A DNA stretch of 64,000 nt from Lepturacanthus savala. Taxonomy: Eukaryota; Chordata; Actinopteri; Scombriformes; Trichiuridae. Below are positions 58,289-64,000 of this stretch, one piece after another. Where the stretch lies: NCBI GenBank assembly GCA_030544235.1, contig CM060463.1:18849690-18913689 (forward strand), given 5' to 3'. The notes under the pieces were generated by a model, which worked only from the letters and a program-made list of their open reading frames with translations, made no database searches and had not been told where the DNA came from. Both the position numbers and the translations under genes were made by a program. Each line of letters begins with the position of its first letter. Position 1 is the stretch's first letter.

Positions 58289-59500
58289 ATGAGTTTACTG
58301 AATGTAGTGGCTCTCACTACCACTAAGACCTTTACAATCATTGAGCTTATGTCTGAAAAAGAATCAGAATTCCTGTTTCTCTCACTGGATGGGGTGGCTG
58401 TCCTTGTCATTATAATTCTTTATTTCTTCTTTAATAAGACTTCCATCTTATTCTAGATATCTTGGAATTAAAACAACATACTACTGGGTCTACCCACAAT
58501 CAGGTGAACATCCTTAACCTAATTATCTCTATATCACTGTTTCCAATCATTATGATGTGTTTTCCTATTAAAAACTCTAACACATAAGCCAGACCTTGAA
58601 AAAAATGAAGCTACATGTTCACTGTGGCATTTTAAAAGAAACAATTACCACATACAATAAAAATGTACAAAGAGAGAGTAAGGCATATTTAAAACAAAAA
58701 AAAAATCACAGAAAACAGTGGAAACTCTAAAATACTGTTCTCCAGTATTGATAAACTGACCCCCGCCCCCCTTCGAAACACTCAGTCAAGAATCAATTGT
58801 GAATTGTATGAAGTCACCTCTATAAGGGCTGGTATTGCTAAGGCTGCTGCTACACACACTACCACATTAAGTAATCTGAAATGAACAAAATTGTAACTCA
58901 GACTAGCTCATCAACATGTGTTCTAGAACCAGTTCCTAGTCCACTTTTTAATAAGGTATATGTTAGTTTGGCTCTTTTTATCCTTAAAATAATCAATATC
59001 TCATTAGAAACAGGTATACTTCCAACTGCTTGTAAAACCCCCATCGTTAAATCTGTACTCAGTACAGTACTGTAAGTCAAATCTAGAAAATACCAGGCCG
59101 ATATCTAACCTACCATTAGTGAGAGAGGTACTTGAAAAAGCAGCAACTGACTCTACTCACTCTTGTGAACTAGGTTGGTCTTTAGACTGTTTCAGAACAT
59201 ACCTCAGTGGGAGAGTCCAGGAAACCAAGTGTCAAACACAAATGTACTGCATACAACCTGACCTACCCAGTGGAGCTAGGTTGGCCCCTTACTATTTACC
59301 CGTTTCTTTTAGGTAATATAAATAATCAGCATAATGTAATTTATACAGCTACACCGATGATACCCAGCCTTACATTTCAATTGAACCAACCAACCCAAAC
59401 CATTATAGCTTCTTGTCAGCCTGCCCGGCCTCCAGTGGATGAGTGATAACTTCCTAAAGCTATATGACAACAAGACAGAGATTCTGTCAGCACCTACATA
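58289..59500 (+). pseudogene. CR1/L2-like LINE, internally deleted
   Basis: The start at 58289 reads MSLLNV...KTFTIIELM and ESEFLFLS, the first endonuclease block of fish L2-type LINEs (pattern MSLLNVRSL.NK...DFLFLTETWL). The RT part then follows in pieces: SSTCVLEPVPSPLFNK (about 58908-58955), INISLETGILPTACKTP (58996-59045), WSLDCFRTYLSGRVQ (59177-59221), a YTDD-like HR-YPALHF stretch at 59350-59370, and NFLKLYDNKTEILS (59450-59490). The order matches the family's reverse transcriptase. The body of the endonuclease and parts of the palm are missing and stops are common. Dead copy. Confidence 0.83.
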
Positions 59501-60278
59501 AAAAATGAAACCTTTATATATTATTATTATACTGAGAAATGCAATGAGAGTTACCACAGGGTGATGGGCTTAATGTGGGTTATCCATGTGTCCCCACAGA
59601 CAGGGACATCTAAAATTTCATAGTTGTAGGGGGGAACCATTTTTCTACCAGCCCTTAGAGTCATGGCCCAAGACACCCTCCCGAATTGTATTTCACATAT
59701 GCTCTATACCTACAACAGATAATAATATATATTTAAACCTTACCTGATTTAAAATGTGTACTAGAAACAAAAAGGATCCTATGATCACCTGCCCAGCCTA
59801 TTCAAATGCAATATTGTAATAATTCCAATAACCTGAGGCAGAGATACAGCTTTATTCCAACTGAAACTTAATAACATGCCCATCAATCACAAATGTCACT
59901 CCACGATAAGTTGCCAGCTGTGATAATGTACTCATGGTCTCTCTGACCCTACTTTGACTCTGATTCTGCCTGGAGGGCATGGCAAGCAGCCTCTGTGTCT
60001 GCCTGCTTCAGGTCACTGTTGTTGCAGAGAAACACAGAGAGAGGAGGGGGTGGGCTGCCGGTGTGGAGCAAGTGATGTGATTGTTCCATCACACAATCCT
60101 CCCTTGCCCTCCCCCTACTCTCAATGGGTTGTTTCTGGAGATTGAGCGGCCACGTGTTCCTAGTACCTGCTGTATCTCGGTCCTTTTAGCAGAACGCTAA
60201 TTTTCTTTAGATATAAAAGTTAGCAGAAATTGCACTGGTTGTCACCTGTGTACCATCACCAAAAAATGTCCCTGCCCA
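59501..60278. other. No gene seen
   Basis: AT-rich at first; 59950-60180 is less AT-rich with purine- and pyrimidine-rich words (AGAGAGGAGGGGGTGG). No named feature. Confidence 0.45.
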
Positions 60279-60535
60279 CAGCCCTATGTTCCCCCATTTC
60301 TGAAGTTAAGGTTCAGAATTTTTTTGTTATTTTTCATAATTAGAACCAATATCCCAGATTTTTAAGATTTCTTTTTTTTGTCAATTTACATATCTTGAAG
60401 CAGAATTATGCAAAAACTGCTTTCTCCAATTTGCACCAAATTTGGTGGGAACATGTAATGTGGGAATGGAAAAGCTGTCTTTGTGTTAGGGTTAGGTATG
60501 GGTTAGGGTTTAGGTTATGTGGGAACATAGGGCTG
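60279..60535. mobile_element. Candidate MITE with 15-bp inverted ends
   Basis: CAGCCCTATGTTCCC (60279-60293) is the exact reverse complement of GGGAACATAGGGCTG (60521-60535). The right part contains TTAGGGTTAGG-like words. I recall fish repeats with GGGAACATAGGG motifs. No coding sequence. Flanking target duplications not evident. Confidence 0.6.
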
Positions 60536-61097
60536 AGGGAACATAAACACACTTCCATTTTATGAGCTTTATGAGCATGTTTTCACTGGCATTTTTCTGT
60601 CTGTTTGTCAGCAAAATATTTCAAAAACCTTTGGATGGATTTTCATCAGATTTTCAGCATGTTATGAATGGTACCATGAACAGAGAATTACACATGGAAA
60701 TCAATTGGAAATCCTGGTTTCTGGATCACTTTGAATTGTTTATTGTTTGGTAACGTTGCAGTAAATGGACCTTCAAACAGGTGCCATCATTTGGGGACAC
60801 CTGGTGGTGATATCTTGCACCTGCATAACTTTTTTTTAGCACACTACACCAGAGACACTAAGAGAGGACTTTGACGACACCTAAAATACTTCCCATATAT
60901 ATATATAACTATGCATACATAATTTGTTTGATATTTATTTTGTTTTGAGAACACGAGCTTGGACCCCAGAGCCTGCAGATAAAAAAAGAAACAACAATTT
61001 CTATGGGAATCATCTCTATCAGAGGGCAGGATATGGTCATACCAACATGCATTAGTTATTTCCCTCATTTCCCTCCCCATTTTTTGAGTAAATAAAT
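60536..61097. other. No gene seen; possible dispersed repeat 60590-60760
   Basis: AATATTTCAAAAACCTTTGG, ATGGATTTTCATCAGATTTT and TCCTGGTTTCTGGATCACTT have the phrasing of a common fish repeat (pattern ATTTCAAAAAC...GGATTTTGATGAAATTTTC...GGATC). Family unnamed. (TA)n of about 8 units near 60896-60907. Confidence 0.35.
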
Positions 61098-61448
61098 GGT
61101 ATGCTTGTAAGTTGTAAGTAGTATAGTTCCTGCATGTCACATGTTGTTCATGAGTCCTGGGTAATCAGATTTGGATGGTCTCGTCATTGGAAATTTCCAT
61201 TGGGTCACACTGTCCATCAAGCCAAAGGTGATTGGACAGTAGTTGTAATTGTTCCTCATTAGCTTTCCTATTTCCTGACACCAAGCTTCGATCGGCTCAT
61301 GCATGCTGTCAGATAATGCGAAACAACTTCATAACCATAATTGTTGTATTATTAAAAAACATACAAATGAAGTGTAGTGTTTGCTGTAAATTACCCTCCG
61401 CCAACCCCCTATACTGCTTACAGCAGAGTGTGTCTTAATAGATTAAAC
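61098..61448 (+). repeat. Unnamed dispersed repeat, copy 2
   Basis: Collinear with 30614-30975 in the same orientation; shared blocks are given there. Small indels (loss of CCATATG-side bases, ATTAAAAAACATAC insertion-like difference near 61350) separate the two. About three quarters of positions match by eye. No termini or coding frames that classify it. Confidence 0.8.
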
Positions 61449-63755
61449 ATTGTAGGCTATAGAATGTTTTAACATGAATGTTTTGGAGCATTACAGAATG
61501 TGAAAGAGCTGTACAGCATATCTCAATTAAACTGGAACAGCTACGTGTTATCCTGTTTGTCACCGAGAGCTGAATATTGATCTGAAGGAACAACATGGAG
61601 CCTCATTAGCTAGACAGAGGCGGGGCAAAAAGAAAGAATTATTTAATGCATGGCTGCAGTTAGATGAAAGAGGGGTGTATGAGTGGCGACACCCCTACTT
61701 AACCCCCCGCAGAGCACTGCTACCCCCTACTACTTTCAGATTACTAAATCACAGCCCTTTAAAGGCTTGATTTAAACTCATGACCTGCTGGCTGTATTTA
61801 TATTTTTATTTTACTTTTATTTGACCTTTGTTTGAACTGCACTGAGACGAACACCTCAGTTTTTTCCCAAGCCATACTGCATCAAATAAAAGGTCACACA
61901 TTAAACAGTAAAGAATAACACACACATTTATAATTTAAGATGATAAAAGCTGTACAAAATGCAAAGGAGCATAAGGGTGGCTCCCTAACGAGCTGAGGCT
62001 ATAAACATCAGGCACTCTGTGGCTAATAGCTTTACAATTTGAGCTGTGAGCTGGGCAGCAGCTGTGTGTACATCACTAAATCTGTATTAAGCTTCAGTGC
62101 AAGTATCAAGTGTAAATCAGGAAAATCATTTTAGCAATCTACACTGTGGATTATGCTAAGCACATATGGTTTGAATGCCGCAAGGTCAGAGGATGTGTAC
62201 ATGTACACGAATCAAATAAGAAGTAAGAAAATCATTTACAAACACCAGATGTACTGGATGCAAGTGAGAACATATGAAAATAAGTTAGAGCTCATCCCGT
62301 TTTTATTGGCCTTTTTATTGGAATTTCTAGCAAATTTCATTCTGAACTAAAATCAAAAAGAAAATAAGCGATATGAATTGACTTTGTGAAGTTACAGGAG
62401 TTGTACTAGTGGTAGATAGAGTGAGAGTATCTAGTTGAAGTCAGTCTGCTTACTTTATAATGAATGTAGTGATCATATTCTGCTTGTCTGTTCCCTCCCT
62501 CCACCGTCCATCCCGCACCACCACCAAGAAACTCATCTCAAGTCAGACATCTCAAATGCTCCTCAATCATCTCCTGGATCTTTATATTTGTTCATTCTAT
62601 CTTCGCACTTTCTGCTCTTTGTCTTTCCTCCTAACTCTCTTTTCAGTCCATTTATCTCATTATGGTCCGGCTATCTCTAGTGGCATTGAAAATGAAGTGT
62701 TAATCTCTCTTCTCATCAATCTCCCCAGCCCAGAAGTGCCCGAGTCTCTCCCAGCATCGCAAAATGATGACTGGCACTTTTACTTGTTTGGAGAAATAAG
62801 TGTGGGGGCTAAATTGAATTTTAATGGATCACGCATCCCCCCAGTGAAAGGTGCAATCCATTACTGAGTGATTGTAATGTTATTTGTTGCCAGTGTTGAT
62901 TTATGGTACATAGAGTGTGGAGGGCCAAAGGTGGGCACGTTTGGGAAGGAAGCTGCATAGTGTGTTGATGGGTTTTAACTACGGCACAGTGAAGAGAAGA
63001 GAGGAAGTTCAGGACCACATTAGCTGTTTATTCACCTTCTTTTGAAAGGAACAGGAAGGAGCTGTTTGAGTCTGAAGAGTATCAGCCTGGGTTAAATGTT
63101 GTTACAGTGGGAGACACCAAAAAAAAATGCATCTGATTACATCATCTGAAAGGGATTTGATTGCGTGCCCCAGAATAACTGAGTCATCTACCTGGTTTAG
63201 GAACTGCTGGCCAATGAGTCTTCAGGTCAAGGATGATCTGCTTTTGAAATTATTTATAGACAAACCCCTTAGTGAAATCTGAGGTTAATGCCTTTATGTG
63301 CCATATTATTCTCCCTTTTTCTGTTTTATACCTATGCCCGGGAATCCACACTATAATATTAAAATTAATAAAACAATCTACTCTAATATACATAACCATT
63401 TGCATATGGGGTGCAAAGAATAATAACTTTACTATAATTACTATGGCATAGTATTTATTAATATAGCACTTTTCAACAAAGTACTAAAGGGTTGTTCTTG
63501 ACCTTAATAAAACAACAGTAAAACAATACAGAAAAATCATAATTAAAACAAAAGCGGGTTAAATGATATTTACAAAAAGGGAAATTGACAATATTTCTTC
63601 ATAAAAATCTTTAGATAGTGAGTTGTTAAAGTAAAGTAACAGCGGTTTGGAATCCATTTATTCAGTCACATAACATAAGCACAGGTTTTCTAGAAAAGAT
63701 CTGACATTTCACAGCAGTAATAAGCAGAAGCAAAGACTGACACCTGTTTCACATG
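61449..63755. other. No supported gene; candidate conserved stretches
   Basis: 61600-61800 has balanced composition (GAGTGGCGACACCCC). 62640-62900 contains GGGGCTAAATTGAATTTTAATGG in part (given as GGGGCTAAATTGAATTTTAA) and GGATCACGCATCCCC, without repeats. The 135-codon open frame at 62460-62867 has no domain and its codons look random. 63360-63600 is A-rich. Confidence 0.35.
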
Positions 63756-63776
63756 CACACACACACACACACACAC
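63756..63776. repeat. (CA)n microsatellite, short
   Basis: About 10 CA units. Confidence 0.93.
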
Positions 63777-63800
63777 CTTGACCACCTTGACCACCTTGAC
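63777..63800. repeat. 9-bp tandem repeat (CTTGACCAC)n
   Basis: CTTGACCAC, CTTGACCAC and CTTGACCCT follow the CA tract directly. Confidence 0.85.
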
Positions 63801-64000
63801 CCTCTAGTAACATGTTGTTGACACACCTCTGTCCTATTGATTGGTGAATGGAGTTTCCTCCAGGTTTGGCTGTAATGTTCATGGCTGACCTAACCATATC
63901 CTATTGTGTAGCAGTTAACTGTGTTATCCTGAGACTCTTCCTCAGATGGAGGCTGACACTCAGTTTAGCTAATCTGGCACCAGCAGCTGGTGTGCCAGGG

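Noticed and set aside
60486..60513. TTAGGG-like words as an interstitial telomere
   Set aside because: Only a few irregular units, located inside an inverted-repeat element.
62460..62867. 135-codon open frame on the plus strand
   Set aside because: No domain, signal or splice context, overlapped by another frame, and random-looking codon use.
63756..63800. Short direct repeats considered as a CRISPR-like array
   Set aside because: The units are adjacent 9-mers without spacers in a vertebrate genome; it is a plain tandem repeat.

Overview
The window reads as ordinary AT-rich vertebrate nuclear DNA, almost certainly from a ray-finned (teleost) fish. The evidence is the repeat content: Tc1-like elements with CACTGAACAAAAATA termini and with CACTACC...AAAAGTTTGGGGTCAC termini, a hAT-type family with CAGTGGTGGAAAGTA ends, a tRNA-like SINE carrying box-A/box-B-like motifs, several LINE types common in fish, and very long TA, TG and GA microsatellites. 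I found no protein-coding gene of the host that I can support. Open frames are short (none above about 145 codons) and the longest lie in repeats, in low-complexity DNA or in unique DNA without splice context. The window is therefore either an intergenic desert or the inside of a very large intron.

Layout. 0-8 kb: mostly unique AT-rich sequence with a 22-bp tandem repeat, a perfect hairpin abutting a (TA)n tract, a (GA)n tract, a candidate MITE near 6.3 kb and a degraded SINE copy at 7.2 kb. 8.2-9.0 kb: one decayed Tc1-like element with both ends recognisable. 9.6-10.8 kb: a GC-richer unique stretch, then a 0.33-kb Tc1 deletion derivative. 11-16 kb: mostly unique, with a LINE 3' end at 14.6 kb. 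16.8-18.9 kb: a Tc1-like transposase remnant followed by a Ty3/gypsy pol remnant. 20.4-23.5 kb: possible regulatory DNA, then a cluster of long microsatellites, one set between 15-bp inverted repeats. 24.8-25.35 kb: a diverged 260-bp tandem duplication. 28.75-31.8 kb: a nest of transposable elements (long-inverted-repeat MITE, SINE piece, two LINE pieces, and one of two copies of a repeat I cannot name). 34-47 kb: sparse repeats (LINE scrap, hAT copy, two SINE copies, Tc1 derivative). 48-51.7 kb: a 41-bp palindrome, a SINE with perfect target duplication placed just 5' of an L1-type endonuclease fragment, another Tc1 derivative, and a LINE RT fragment. 55.7-61.5 kb: a second SINE with perfect target duplication, the second hAT copy, a CR1/L2-like LINE, a palindromic MITE-like element, and the second copy of the unnamed repeat. 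The last 2.5 kb is mostly unique.

The genes do not work together here, because every coding remnant is a broken mobile-element gene. What the window offers is a record of insertions: two SINEs with intact 12-13 bp target duplications (the youngest datable events), three copies of one Tc1 deletion-derivative family, and two hAT copies in opposite orientation. Several unique, mixed-composition stretches rich in TAATTA-type motifs are plausible conserved non-coding elements, but only a cross-species alignment can show that. I saw no evidence of a new protein-based system.
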